A stretch of DNA of 38,372 nucleotides from contig VXIS01000398.1 of the NCBI GenBank assembly GCA_008704415.1, positions 1 to 38,372 on the forward strand, given 5' to 3'. Source of the stretch: Sphaerosporella brunnea (taxonomy: Eukaryota > Ascomycota > Pezizomycetes > Pezizales > Pyronemataceae). The notes beneath the pieces are model-generated. The model was not told where the DNA came from, did no database searches, and saw only the letters and a list, made by a program, of their open reading frames with translations. Within the stretch, counting starts at the first letter, position 1, and the number at the start of each line of letters is the position of its first letter. Below, one piece after another: positions 1 through 14,720 of the stretch. The position numbers were made by a program, and so were the translations under genes.

Positions 1-2129
<2,129 letters not shown>

Positions 2130-2342
2130 GGTTGGACGAGCAGCGAACGCGATCGATGACGTTTACGGGGAGGGACAGAAGCGATTCCTTCCTTGGTGCG
2201 TGTGGAAGGAAAGGTAAAGAAGCAGTAAGATTAAGCTTCAAGAGAGAAGATTAGGAGGGAGAAGAGAGTTTGGATGAGAGGTGAGGGAAAATTGGGGGGG
2301 AGAAAGGAGCAGGAGGGCCCTTTCTTGTTGTATGTATGCATT

Positions 2343-2358
2343 GGGGGGGGGGGGGGGG
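2343..2358. repeat. Poly-G tract, 16 bp
   Basis: A run of sixteen G residues in the left arm. It is the mirror of the 15-C run at 6956-6970 upstream of the intact acyl-CoA synthetase gene. Unlike the other two long G runs in the left arm, it is present in both arms, so it belongs to the original sequence. Confidence 0.9.
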
Positions 2359-2672
2359 CGGCAGCGGGTGGTACTATCTACACCGGCAGGGATGATGGCG
2401 CTGTGCGACGGAGTTTGGGTGTGCTTGGAACGGCGCTGGCGCAATCAGCTTCGCAGCCGGGCCGCGAGAGCTTTGGGTGTCACCGCAGCGTTCGAATGGA
2501 TTCAGGAACGAGGGGTGGAGCATGCATCCTCTCGTATCGTACACGGCTGCTCTGGCTCTGCTCTGCTTCTTTTCTTCACCGTAAACCTGGCCAATACGTC
2601 CATGGCCAGATTTTATTCGCTGGCGCAGTTGTCTGCTCTCCTCTGCCATGATCGCGACGGTGCGGATCAATA

Positions 2673-2914
2673 TGGTTGGGGAGAGACCGGTGTCCGCGAC
2701 AATGCAAAATACCGCCTGCAGTCGGTCGAGTGATGAGGCGTAATCTTCCATTTGTGGGCTTGACCGCTTGGCTGACATTGTTCCCAGATAAGCCGGAAAT
2801 CCGAGTCTCCACAGCCGAGGATTCGTTTCGACGAAAGGAAAACATGTTTTTTGTGGGCGCGGCAAATCCTCCAGTCAGGGCACCCAAACCCCTCCGGTTT
2901 CGTGTCCCCAACCA
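2673..2914 (-). mobile_element. MITE-like element, left-arm copy
   Basis: This is the mirror of the element at 6410-6645. It starts with TGGTTGGGGA and ends with the inverted counterpart TCCCCAACCA. It carries no coding capacity. It is here because it lies inside the large inverted repeat, so it is not independent evidence of transposition. Confidence 0.5.
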
Positions 2915-4640
2915 TGTTTTGAACAGGTGTCAGCCCGAAGCCGAGCTCGACGACCCACCAGATGTGTGCGGTCTGCATAAAACCGAGCAATTGCCATGCT
3001 CCCGCCGGACTGCAGGCAGCCTCCCAACTGTCTTAAGGCTTCACTGAATGTGCATATTCTGCTTGCTCCCTCCGCAAGGTACGTAGCCCTGGCTGGCTGC
3101 CCCATTCATGATCATCGTCATCTGAGCTGGAAGATCGATGGATTCAGGCAGTGAGTATCTGCGGTGGAAACCCCCCCATGCTGAAAAGTCAGGAAGCAGC
3201 AAACAGCAGGTATATCGAGACGAAGAGAGTGCTGTGGCATGACACCCACGTCCGCTTGCTCGTGGCCAGCGGTGGTGACAGACGGGGCGATATCCCTTGG
3301 CTTTTGGCTTTGGCTTTGGCTTTGGGGGTTGGCTTTGGCGTCGGAGGCACGCATGCAGCCTCCTCCCAGCACCAGTCACAGCCCAGCCGACTGAGTCAGC
3401 CAACACAAACACCAAACTGCTTTCTTTGCTTTTTTGACGACTAAAGTAACGTAACCGTTATAGCCTACCGACATCGTCCAAATCAATCAAGCATATCGCC
3501 TGCACGCAGCAGCATTTGCACAGATGGTGGAGCTGCGTATCGGTGCCAGCAGTCAGTGCATACGCATCTTGGCGGGGCTTGGAACAAGACGACTGCACCC
3601 AAACAACAGCATCATGATCCCATCATATTCCCAGACCAGACGGCACAGGTGCCCAAAACCCCGCGCCGCCAGAACAAACAAAGCCCGCTCAGCTGCTCAC
3701 ATCTGGCACTCGCCTTTTTTGATTGTGGTGGGTGGGGGAGGTTGGGTGCGAGAAATACTCGTTTTCGCTTTTCCTGAAGCGTGGGTTTGGTTCGCTTGTT
3801 GTTACGAATCGCGATTGAAGATTAAAAGCTGGATACGATGAATCGAAGTGCACAGTGGGTTGTCTCTCGCCTGTGAGAAAGAGGGACACGGCTGGGCGCC
3901 GAAGGCATCATCAGATCGGCTTTTGAGTTAGACCCTAACCGGGAATCGGGACAGGTGTAGGTTGTGATGCAGATATCGCAATACTCATTCTTGAGCTAAC
4001 GGGCCGGCGTGCGTCGCCAAACGCTCCGGTTCTTACCGCCTTGTTTGACTTCGTTATTGCGAGTGCGACGCAGCAACACCTACCTAGGCGACTGTCGGTG
4101 GGGGGGGGGGGGGGGGGGGGCACAACCTTCTCTGAGCGCTTTAGATTTGCAGCTGCACTAACCTGAAGATGTGGGCTTTTCTTGGGGGGTGAAGAAGTCT
4201 GAACTCGCCAGTTTGAGTTGAGTTGGTTGAGGTTTGACTCGCAAGTTATCTGAGCTCGGTCTCGCTCACTTGTGTTTGGGGCCGTTGTGTTGGTATGTGA
4301 TGTTACAATGGGTGGAGGGGTGGGAATTCGTATATCAGTTCTGCTCTTCTGCTTCTGGGCCGGGCCTGGGCGGAGTCTGGTTAGGAGCTATGGCTAAGAG
4401 AGTGCGAGAGGGGGTATATGACCTCGCTGGTTGCCCCGTGGCCACTACAACGACTTCACTTCACCCCCCTCCCGATGCGAGGAGGCCTGCAGAGGGGGGC
4501 CTGCTAGAGAGTGGGGGGGGGGGGGCGATGGAGAAGAGTACTGTAAGGCTAATTGTCTCAACAAGGTTTTTGGTTTCTTCATGGTTCAGATGGTATACGA
4601 CGACTGACTGGAGATGGTTAGGCTTGAGTTGATCAGATTG

Positions 4641-4688
4641 GATAGCACAAGCCGCTCCAGTGTCGATATGGTCGGGCGCTTTTGATAT
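4641..4688. other. Spacer at the centre of the inverted repeat
   Basis: About 48 bp of unpaired sequence between the two arms. The flanks are GTTGATCAGA (left) and TCTGATCAAC (right). A short palindrome, TTGATATCAA, sits at its right edge. A natural palindrome would often have a short spacer like this; a fold-back read could also leave a short unpaired turn. Confidence 0.85.
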
Positions 4689-5979
4689 CAATTCTGATCA
4701 ACTCAAGTCCTAACCATCTCCAGTCAGTCAGTACGTATACCATCTTGAACCATGGAAGAAACCACACACCTTGTTGAGACCTTAGCCCTTAGTCCTCTTC
4801 TCCATCGCCTCTCTAGCAGGCCCCCCTCTAGCAGGCCTCCTCGCCTCGGGGAGGGGGGGTGAAGTGAAGTCGTTGTAGTGGCCACGGGCACCAGCGAGGT
4901 CTATATACCCCCCTCTCGCACGCTCTTAGCCATAGCTCCTAACCAGACTCCGCCCAGGCCCGGCCCAGAAGCAGAAGAGGCAGAACTGTATACTGAATTC
5001 CCACCCCTCCACCCATTGTAACATACACATACAACACAACGGCCCCAGAAGTGAGGCCGAGACCGAGCTCAGATAAACTTGCGAGTCAAACCTCAACCAA
5101 CTCAACTCAACTGGGCGAGTTCAGACTTCTTCCCCCCCAAGAAAAGCCCACTCTTCAGGTTTAGTGCAGCTGCAAATCTAAAGGCTAGAGAAGGTTGTGC
5201 GCACCGACAGTCGCCTAGGTAGGTGTTGCTGCGTCGCACTCGCAATAATTCGAAGTCAAAAAGGCGGTAAGAACCGGAGCGTTTGGCGACGCCACGCCGG
5301 CCCGTGTAGCTCAAGATGAGTATTGCGATATCTGCATCACAACCTATCACCTGTTCCCGTTCCCGGTTCGGGTCTCAACTCAACGCCGATCTGATGATGC
5401 CTCGGCGCCCAGCCGTGTCCCTCTTTCTCACAGCGAGAGCCAAGCCACTTGTGCACTTCGATTCTCGTATCCAGCTTTTCATCTTCATCGCGATTCGTAA
5501 CACCAAGCGAACCGAACCCAACGCTTCAGGAAAAGCGGAATACGAGTATTTCTCGCACCCACCTCCCCCACCCACCACAATCAAAAAAGCCGAGTGCCAA
5601 GCTGTGAGCAGCTGAGCGGGCTTTTGTTTGTTCTTGGCGGCGCGGGGGTTTTGGGCCACCTGCTGCCGTCTGGTCTGGGGAATCATGGATGGGATCATGA
5701 TGCTGTTGGTTGGGTGCAGTGCTTCTTGGTTCCCAAGCCCCGCCAAGATGGGATGCACTGACTTGCTGGCACCGATACGCAGCTCCATCTATCTGTTGCA
5801 ATTGCTGCTGCGTGGCCGGCCGATATGCTTTGATTGATTTGACGATGTCGGTAGGCGATAACGGTTACGTTACGTTAGTCGTCAAAAAAGCAAGCAAGCA
5901 GTTTGGTTGTTGGTGTTGGCTGACTCAGTCGGCTGGGCTGTGACTGGTGCTGGGCGGAGGGCTGCATGCGTGCCTCTCG

Positions 5980-6022
5980 ACGCCAAAGCCAACGCCAAAG
6001 CCAAAGCCAAAGCCAAAGCCAA
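5980..6022. repeat. GCCAAA hexamer microsatellite
   Basis: About seven tandem copies of GCCAAA, with one or two imperfect units. The mirror tract in the left arm lies near 3297-3340 and differs in unit pattern. Confidence 0.8.
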
Positions 6023-6409
6023 ACGGGATATGCCCCGTCTGTCACACCGCTGGCCACGAGCAAGCGGACGTGGGTGTCATGCACAGCACTTCTCTTCGTC
6101 TCGATATACCTGCTGTTTGCTGCTTCCTGACTTTTCAGCATGGGGGGGTTTCCACCGCAGATACTCACTGCCTTGAATCCATCGATCTTCCAGCTCCAGA
6201 TGACGATGATCATGAATGGGGCAGCCAGCCAGGGCTACGTACCTCTGCGAGGGAGCAAGCAGATATGCATGCATGTGAAGCCTTCAGACCAGTTGGGAGG
6301 CTTGCCTGCAGTCCGGCGGGAGCATTGGCAATTGCTCGGTTTTATGCAGACCGCACACATCTGGGTGGGTCGTCGAGCCTCGGCTTCGGGCTGACCACCT
6401 GTCCAACCA

Positions 6410-6645
6410 TGGTTGGGGACACCGAAACCCGGAGGGGTTTGGGTGCCCTGACTTTGGACGGATTTGCCGCGCCCACAAAAACATTGTTTTCCTTTCGTCG
6501 AAACGCCTCCTGGTTGTGGAGATGGATTGCCGGCTTCTGGGGAACAATGTCGCCAAGCGGTCAAGTCAAAATGGAAGATTCACGCTCATCACTCGACCGA
6601 TGCAGGGGTATTTTGCATGTCGCGGCCACCGTCTCTCCCCAACCA
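6410..6645 (+). mobile_element. MITE-like element with inverted ends, right-arm copy
   Basis: A segment of about 236 bp that starts TGGTTGGGGACACC and ends with the inverted motif CCCCAACCA. The interior is shared with a diverged copy at 28978-29273: the stretch with AACCCGGAGGGGTTTGGGT, a CGCGCCCACAAAAA block, a TGGTTGTGGAGAT block and an ACTCGACCGATGCAGGGG block. No transposase or other coding sequence is present. A TA dinucleotide follows the right end here and precedes the left end in the other copy. This hints at TA target duplication of the Tc1/mariner/pogo type, but neither copy keeps both. The right boundary is uncertain because weak similarity may continue past it. Confidence 0.5.
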
Positions 6646-6955
6646 TATTGATCCGCACCAGTCGCGATCATGGCAGAGGAGAGCAGACAACTGCGCCAGC
6701 GATATAAAATCTGGCCATGGGAGTCATTGGCAGTGTTTACGGTGAAGAAAGAGCAGAGCAGAGCAGAGCAGCCGTGTACGATACGAGATGGATGCATGCT
6801 CCACCCCTCGTTCCTTGACATCCATCGAACGCTGCGGTGACACCCAAGCTCTCGCGGCTGCGAAGCTGATTTGCGCAGAGCCGTTCCAAGCACACCAAAC
6901 TCCGTCGCACAGCGCCATCATCCCTGCCGGTGTAGATAGATACCACCCGCTGCCG

Positions 6956-6970
6956 CCCCCCCCCCCCCCC
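6956..6970. repeat. Poly-C tract, 15 bp
   Basis: An uninterrupted C run about 215 bp upstream of the acyl-CoA synthetase start codon. It has an equivalent in the left arm. Long C/G homopolymers recur through the window. Confidence 0.9.
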
Positions 6971-7186
6971 AATGCATACATACAACAAGAAAGGGCCCTC
7001 CTGCTCCTTTCTCCCCCCCAATTTCTCCCTCACCTCTCATCCAAACTCTCTTCTCTCCTCCTAATCTTCTCTCTTGAAGCTTAATCTTACTGCTTCTTTA
7101 CCTTTCCTTCCCACACGCACCAAGGAAGGAATCGCTTCTGTCCCTCCCCGTAAACGTCATCGATCGCGTTCGCTGCTCGTCCAACC

Positions 7187-9489
7187 ATGTCGCAATCAAA
7201 AAAGACTCTGTACCCCGTCGCGACCAAGAAGGGGCCGTATACCGTTCAGGTACCGAACGCCGAGCAGAAGGAAGGCCACGGTGTTCCAAGACGACACCCT
7301 CTCTCGATTGACCAATTGGCCACAACTCCCGATCCCGATGTCAAGACGCTCTACGATGTCGTTACGCGTGGCGCGAGACTGTTCGGCGACGCGGAGTGCA
7401 TGGGTAGCCGGAAGCTGATCAAGACTCACGTCGAGGAGAAAATGGTCAAGAAGATGGTTGACGGCGAGGAACGCGAGGTTCCCAAGAAGTGGTTCTTCTA
7501 CGAGATGAGTGGCTACACGTTCAAGAGCTTCAAGCAGTACAAGGAGCAGGTAGACGTCTGCGGAGCCGGCTTGAGACAGCTTGGTTTGGTGGCTGGTGAC
7601 AGGGTGCACATTTACGCGGCTACCAGGTACGCGATCTTTCCTTTTAAGTGGACACCCCCCCCAAACTGATTGAAATCGCGTGTTTAGTAGCGAATGGCTT
7701 ACCATGTCGCACGGTTGCGCGTCGCAATCTATGCCGATTGTCACCGCGTATGATACCCTCGGAGAGTCGGGCTTGATGCACTCGCTCGTCCAGACCGGCG
7801 CGAAGGCCATCTTCCTGAACCCCCACCTTCTCAAGAATCTGATCAGCCCTCTGAAAGAGGGCACCAAGATTCAATACGTGATTTACACCACCGAAGAGCC
7901 CCCGAATCAGAAGGATCTGGACACTCTGAAAGAGACCCACCCGCACCTGAAGATCGTCACTTGGGATGAGTTGTTGGAAATGGGCAAGGCGAATCCGGTG
8001 GATCCGGTTTTGCCTGATAGTGAGGATCTTTGCTGCATCATGTACACTTCGGGCTCCACCGGAACCCCCAAGGGTGTGCCTCTGCTGCACAGGAACGTGA
8101 TTGCCGCAAGTAAGTATTATATTCCCCCATATTATTAATTTTCAGTCTCTGAACCACGCACAGTTGCTGGTGTCACTACTATTGTAGGCCCTCACATCGG
8201 TGTCGGCGACTTTGTCCTTAACTTCCTCCCACTCGCTCACATTCTCGAGCTCGTGTTCGAGAACGCCATCATCGTGTGGGGTGCAGCCATGGGCTATGGA
8301 AGTCCCCGTACACTTGCCGACAGAGCCATGCGGAACTGCAAGGGCGACATTCAAGAGCTACGACCTACCGTTCTCGTCGCTGTGCCGGCGGTCTGGGAAA
8401 CCGTGAAGAAGGGCATTATGGACCAGGTTTCTAAGCTGTCCGGCCTCAAGCAGAAGATGTTCTGGGGTGCGATTACGCTCAAGAGCACCTTGCTGCAGCT
8501 CGGTTTGCCTGGTGTCGGTGTGATCGACAACGTCGTGTTCAAGAAAGTCAAGGAGGCCACTGGAGGAAGAATGAGGGTTTGCATGAATGGTGGTGGTCCG
8601 ATTGCCAGGGAAACCCACCACTTCATCTCTATGGCCATCTGCCCGATGATCATGGGTTATGGTTTGACCGAAACCGCCGCGTATGTGTCCTTGCTAATTT
8701 TCGGGAATTGCCGTTACTGATTCTGCTAGTATGTGCTGTCTCATGGACCCGCTGGAGTGGGATAACACCTCGCTCGGTGGATTGACTTCCAGCGTTGAGG
8801 TCAAGCTTGTCGACTTTGCTGACGCCGGATACTTCACGAGCAACACACCCGAGCAAGGGGAGGTCTGGATCCGAGGTGACTCGGTTGCCCCTGGCTATTA
8901 CGAGAACGAGGAGGAGACGCAGGCAGCATACGAGGATGGCTGGTTCAAAACCGGCGACATCGGCGAGTGGGATGCAAACGGGCATCTCAGACTGATTGAT
9001 CGCAAGAAGAACCTGGTCAAGACCTTGAACGGAGAATACATTGCTCTCGAGAAGGTCAGTGGATGTTCCATGCTTTGGAGAAGCTCGTTTGCTAACGGGA
9101 ACTAGCTCGAGTCCGTTTATCGCTCTACCCCGGTCGTCCAGAACATCCTTGTCTACGCGGACGAGAAGCAGACGAAGCCTGTTGCTGTCATCATGCCCAA
9201 CGAGAACAACCTCAAGAACCTGGCAAAGGCCCACAAAATTCCAGGCGACACCCTCGAGGAGCTCGTTCACAACCAGAAGCTCACCGCCCTTGTGCTGCAG
9301 GCGCTGCTTGCGCAAGGCCAGAAGGGTGGTCTGCGTGGAATGGAGCTGCTGCACGGTGTCGTCATGACCGACGAGGAGTGGACCCCTCAGAACGGCCTCG
9401 TCACGTCGGCGCAGAAGCTCAACCGCAGGGGTATCGTCAAGGCCCACGAGAAGGAGATTGAGCGTGCGTATGCTTCTACTTCGCAATGA
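7187..9489 (+). CDS. FAA1: Long-chain fatty acid--CoA ligase (Faa1-like), five exons
   Basis: ATP-dependent activation of long-chain fatty acids to acyl-CoA, feeding lipid synthesis, beta-oxidation and protein acylation. Exons: 7187-7626, 7688-8109, 8164-8680, 8730-9054, 9106-9489, giving 695 aa, close to the 700 aa of yeast Faa1. All junctions are GT...AG and keep frame. Visible motifs: the AMP-binding loop [11 protein letters not shown] near residue 265, the GYGLTETAA motif near 452, and the fatty-acyl-CoA synthetase signature DGWFKTGDIGEWD...RKKNLVK near 530-560. The start codon sits in a CCAACCATGTCG context and is followed by a basic N-terminus. The C-terminus ends ASTSQ with no PTS1 tripeptide, so nothing points to peroxisomal targeting. 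Faa1 versus Faa4 orthology cannot be decided by eye. A broken mirror copy lies at 1-2129. Confidence 0.95.
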
Positions 9490-9979
9490 TTGTTCTATAG
9501 CACGGTTGGATGAGGGTATGAAGGATGAGTTTTAATTTTTGGGTGCGGGTGGTCATGTTCTATCGCCTTGGGATATGATTTTGAGACTACCTGTGCTTTT
9601 AGTTTTTTTACTACTTTTTTGTTTATCTTTACTGTTTCTTGACAGCGTTGTTGATTTGTTCTGTGTGGTTTGTTTTAAGAGAGTTAAGTAATGAGCTCAA
9701 GCGGTTTGAAAGTATTTCTCTGAAGTCTGGAGAGTGTGTTCAAACTCGCCGGGCCAGGTATATGCTATGAAATCCACAACACCCCAAGAAAATATTATTT
9801 TTATTTGTACATCCCCACTTGGGTAGAATTTCCGTTTTAGGTACAGTAGCCAACTGGTAAGCGAGCGATGTAGTCCTAGATATCTACTCCTACATACTTT
9901 CTACAAGCTGCCGGTGACTTTGACTTTTGTTATACTTGTTCTGTGAACTCCTTTTGTTCGATAGGCAACACCGGCAATA

Positions 9980-10011
<32 letters not shown>

Positions 10012-10869
10012 CTTAGCCTCCATAACACACACGGATGCACGCATGCATGCATGCAATGGCAATGTAAAGTAACCGCCTATCTAGCAGAAGAAAAAAACGG
10101 AAACTAAAGAGAGAGGAAGCTGTACAACGACGTGGGGTAGCCCACTACTTGGCGGCGCAACGGGGGGGGAGGGGGGGAGGTACACGTTGAGCAGGCACGA
10201 GCACATGTGTTGGAGTTGAAAGAGACGACCGACCGACTAGAACATGAATGCCCTGCCCTGCCGCCGTCTGCGTCTGTTACAGCATCGAGGACGGTGACGG
10301 GCTGCAAACAGGAAGACCGGGGCTGCAAACTGGGGAGTACCCCCCCCCCCCCTTCCCGCCCCACTGCTACTAGGGACTTTTTTTTTTACGATGATGCTTC
10401 CTGATGTTTAAGTTAGATACTTACCTATCACAAGTACAGACCCGCCCTCCCTCGTTTGGTCGCCCTCTGTAGTTCAAGTTCAATACAGTACAGAAACTGA
10501 GTCGCTGCAGACCCCCCAAAACTGGGATTCCAAGTAATGACTCCGGATGAATTTATTTCATCAGAAGTACTCGGGCTCCACGCGTGCTGTAAGGTTAGGT
10601 TTTTCTATCCCCGCCGCACACCGTATCTCAGGATATCACTCGCACCAAGCCCACCGTGATAAAACCAAAACCAATAACGGGTGTGACTGGGACAAAAAGG
10701 TGATCTTTGAACGAACTGGACAGCCGCTTGTGACATGGTATTGCTCGCTACAATATGCTTTAACCATCATGCATTCCACGTATACCATTACACGTGAGTT
10801 CGCAAAAAAAAAAAAAAAAAAAAAAAGGCGTTAACAAGCTTGTATTTGTATGTAAACCACTTTCATCAT
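9490..10869. other. Intergenic region between convergent genes, with simple repeats
   Basis: This is the 3' side of both the acyl-CoA synthetase gene (+) and the RPS14 gene (-). It contains a (TA)n microsatellite at about 9983-10011, a GCATGCATGCATGC stretch near 10035-10055, G-rich and C-rich runs near 10160-10180 and 10340-10352, and a 22-23 bp A run ending near 10826. The short open frames here lack convincing protein character, so I see no gene. Confidence 0.8.
9983..10011. repeat. TA dinucleotide microsatellite
   Basis: About fourteen tandem TA units in the intergenic space downstream of the acyl-CoA synthetase gene. Likely length-variable. Confidence 0.9.
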
Positions 10870-11580
<711 letters not shown>

Positions 11581-12151
11581 TTTATCTGTGTTTTCCGGGT
11601 GTTACTTCGGGAATGGACGTCGGGTTTGTCGGTAGGGCGTTGATTGTCGCGGCGGTCGTGGTTGTCGTGCTGGTTCGCTGAATTGGCTAGGTAGGCGGAA
11701 ACTGGCAGCGCTTGCTAGTTGTGTGTGCCCTAAATTTTTCGTGGGTCGCAGTCACGCTGACTACGACGCTAAGACATTATCTGCGATTGCAACACTAGCC
11801 ATCACTCAGGACTAGAATGCTTGGCGAATGCAAATCACAAGTTATCACTCGGACACTTGCAGACCTCTTTCTGTACTCTACCCATGGCATAATCAATCTA
11901 TTCATATCTCTATTTACAAAACGAAAACACCAACTGGACCAATAAGTGTGGTATCGAACAGAACCGCCAAATCACAGAACCCAATCATCATGTTTCATGA
12001 CCGCAAGTGAGTACAAGTAAATATAATACAGTCCCGAACCTCGTAAACGTAAAAAAGAAATGAACCAAACACCGATCACAACGCAGAATCAGAAGAAACG
12101 AACAGCAAGGATATACATAAAGAGCCCATGGCCAAACATTACCCGACACTA
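11581..12151. other. Intergenic: RPS14 promoter side and HAUS6 3' side
   Basis: Upstream of RPS14 there is a CCGCGACAATCAACGCC-like GC-rich stretch read on the minus strand, and then AT-rich DNA toward the HAUS6 stop codon. No gene, clear TATA box or repeat was recognised. Confidence 0.6.
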
Positions 12152-14720
12152 CTAATATCGGATCTTAGTTTTCAAAGGACTCATATACTCCATCACCTCG
12201 TCTTCATCGTCGTCGCTTTGGTTATCGGCATCCCGAATCTCTTGCTCGGTCATGTTGATGTTTAGCCCCCTAACTGGTCCCCCGAATGAAGGTGCAGGAC
12301 TAAATTGAGGGCTCAGTGCGATTTTTGGCCGAGACTTGAAGACAGAATTATAGTCCCCGCTGGCAAGCAACTCCTCGGTTGGCGTGGATGATGTAGGTAA
12401 TATTCTTTCGCAAGGTGGAGCAAGGCTCTGACGGCTCTCACGCCCGTCGGATTGGGGTGATGGAGGTGGGAGTAGCACAGTGCTGTTGTTGCCGTGATGG
12501 AACGATGAATCCTGCGGCAATGACATGGTGCTGTCCTCATGTGGAAGCTCCATAGTGCTATCCTCGTGCGGTAAATCCATGGTACTATCCTCAAGGTCGT
12601 CTTCATATTCGCCGTTAGGACCAGCTAGCGACGAGGGTTCGACAGGCTGGTCCCACGGCATTAGGCCCTTCGTATGAGACACAGCGGCGCCCCGTGCCTT
12701 CACAGGGGATGGGGAGAAAGATGCTCCGGCAATAGTGGAGACAAGCTACGCAACTTGTGAGATATGACCGGGTCAAAGTGATTTAGACGGACATACCTGT
12801 TCGGCAAAGAGCTCATCCTTCACATCATAGGTTGATGACTGGCGTAACCGCGGGTTGCTGGGTTGATTTGGTGTGCTTTCTTGCTGTGTTATCCGTGGTA
12901 TCTGGCCAGCTGAAGAGGCAGGTACGCTGTTGCAGTTATCCTCATCATCGCTGTTGATTGTGCTGTTCAGGTAAGACCCGAAAGCACTGGCGGAGGCTGA
13001 TATTTGCGGCTCGACCATGTCGAGCTGGCGGGAGAAACCTGGTGAGTGCTTGGTGGAAGAGTATGCGCTCTCTTGTGGTTCTTCCTCCTCGTCGATATCC
13101 ATCTCATCAAGATCCGCTGGCTCTTCTTGAAGATGAGGATGCCTGTCCTGGCCGTCCGACAAAAAGGACAACGACAAGTTATTAGCGAACCCGCCACTGG
13201 GGCTATGTGGACCGTGGTTTCCGTCTTCATCGCCGTCATCTTCATCTGTGTTTTCATTTTCGTTGCCTTCTTGCAGATTGATGCGCACATGATACACTTC
13301 TGGCCCGTCGCTCAATTCAGCAGAAGTGCCCGAGTCCTCAGGCGCCGATTGTTCTGGTTCATCATAGCCGCAGTAAATCGGAACTTCTGTTTTTTCTTGG
13401 GTTCTTTGGCTGGGAGCACTAGCCAGTATCATTTCTTCCCGCAACGAGGTGAGAAGATCGGCATCTACGGCTTTGGTCAGCGGATGGTTCCTTCATAGCA
13501 TGTGCAAGCTACTCACACTCGCTCCTGTGTAACTTGTTCCGCCTCGGTGCTTCCGCCATATCCTTCAGGTGCAGGTTTTGGTGTTTGGTGAACTCAACTC
13601 TGAGCCCTTTATTCCCCACCGCCTGAGCAGCGGCCTTGCTTGGAGATGCCGAGGAGACTCCAGTAGTACTCAGTTCCCGTAGTCTCCTAATTTCTTCCAC
13701 TCTGCGTCGCTGTTCCGCTACCTGATTCTCCAATCCTTTCAAACTAATGGCTGGCGGAGGTGCAACCCTTCCTTCCGCGAAATAATGCTGGTTTCCGAGG
13801 GCCTGCTCAAACGGCAGCTCCAGAAAGCGGTCCCTCGTCGATTCAGGATCTCCATTAAGTATGATACCCAGCCACCTTGGATCGCCTAGCCAGTTGTTTT
13901 CCCACTTCTTCCGTATACTCTCTTCATAACCCTTCGGCCGCTTTGGCTTCGGTTCTTCGAGTCTCTTCTCCTCGTCCTCCTCGTCAGCGGGTATTCGCTC
14001 TCTCATAGCGGCAATTTCCGCCTCCTTCTCGTCCAGCAGGCGCTCGAACATCTCCCATTTCTCTCTCGCCTGGCGACGAGTCTCGATGATGCTACCAAGC
14101 GCATAGCGGTGGGCAATTGTTAGCGGGGTAAGGTAGAACGGCGATGGCTGGGTCGATGTAGCCTGGTGGTAAGCTTGACGCAAATTGTCAGCACGTGATT
14201 ACTGCCTGCAGCTGCGCACCCACACATACCGGTGCTGGTGATGTATCCCGGATATCCGCCGCTCTCGATCATATCTCTAAGCACCATTGTCGACAGCGCC
14301 AATAACAGTTCCTCGTATCGCTGCCCGCAGCAGTCGTCCAGTGTAGTTCGTCGAACCAACACCCCGCCCAGTCGCCCGCTCTTCTTCAGGTCCTCGAGCC
14401 ATTTGAATGTGACGTTCCGAAGCTCACGTGCCTGGGCAGGCTCATAGACGGGCCAGCAGCCTTGTAGTTTCTGTTCGCTCCGGAAGAGTTTGGGTGAGTG
14501 AGGAGCGCGAGAGCCGGGGGTGACTCGGTGAGGGGCAGCGTACCTGAGCGCAGTCTTCGGGGTCAAAGGTATTGTACAGGTGGTAGATGATGTGCTCGAA
14601 GGCCTTGCCTTTGTTTGTCAGTGAGGTGAAGACGTCGGGGTTGATGGGGAAGGCATCGAAGTCGTAGTCGAGTAAGCGGAGGTTCGTGAGGAGAAGGGAG
14701 ACAGCGGGAGACGACTTCAT
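12152..14720 (-). CDS. HAUS augmin-like complex subunit 6 family protein, five exons
   Basis: Augmin recruits gamma-tubulin to existing spindle microtubules; HAUS6/Dgt6 is its largest subunit. Exons on the minus strand: 14720-14544, 14470-14230, 14173-13517, 13464-12797, 12745-12152, giving 719 aa in one frame. The first 300 residues look like the HAUS6 N-terminal domain: LLLTNLRLLDYDFD, then AFEHIIYHLYNTFDP, then PAQARELRNVTFKWLEDLKK, then PSPFYLTPLTIAHRYALG, with a charged helix following. A second coiled-coil stretch (LENQVAEQRRRVEEIRRLREL) lies near residue 265. The C-terminal half is acidic and probably disordered, rich in D/E/S. It includes a triple nine-residue repeat EDSTMxLPx near residues 560-590. 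Family assignment is by recognition of the N-terminal pattern, not by a search. Confidence 0.8.

Larger units (their letters stand above)
4689..9331. repeat. Right arm of the 4.6-kb inverted repeat
   Basis: This is the mirror of 1-4640. Positions 4689-7186 hold the upstream region of the acyl-CoA synthetase gene, including a GCCAAA hexamer microsatellite near 5980-6020, the MITE-like element at 6410-6645 and a C tract at 6956-6970. No further gene is convincing there. From 7187 the arm holds the intact gene, which continues about 158 bp past the point where the left arm meets the window start. All five exons stay in frame, so this arm is the reliable one. Confidence 0.95.

Noticed and set aside
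5947..6651. 234-codon open frame in the upstream region of the acyl-CoA synthetase gene
   Set aside because: It runs through the GCCAAA microsatellite and the MITE-like element, has no domain-like composition, lacks a sensible start, and is not kept open in the mirror arm.
8650..9486. 278-codon minus-strand frame antisense to the acyl-CoA synthetase exons
   Set aside because: It is a shadow of a well-supported gene with strong codon bias on the plus strand.
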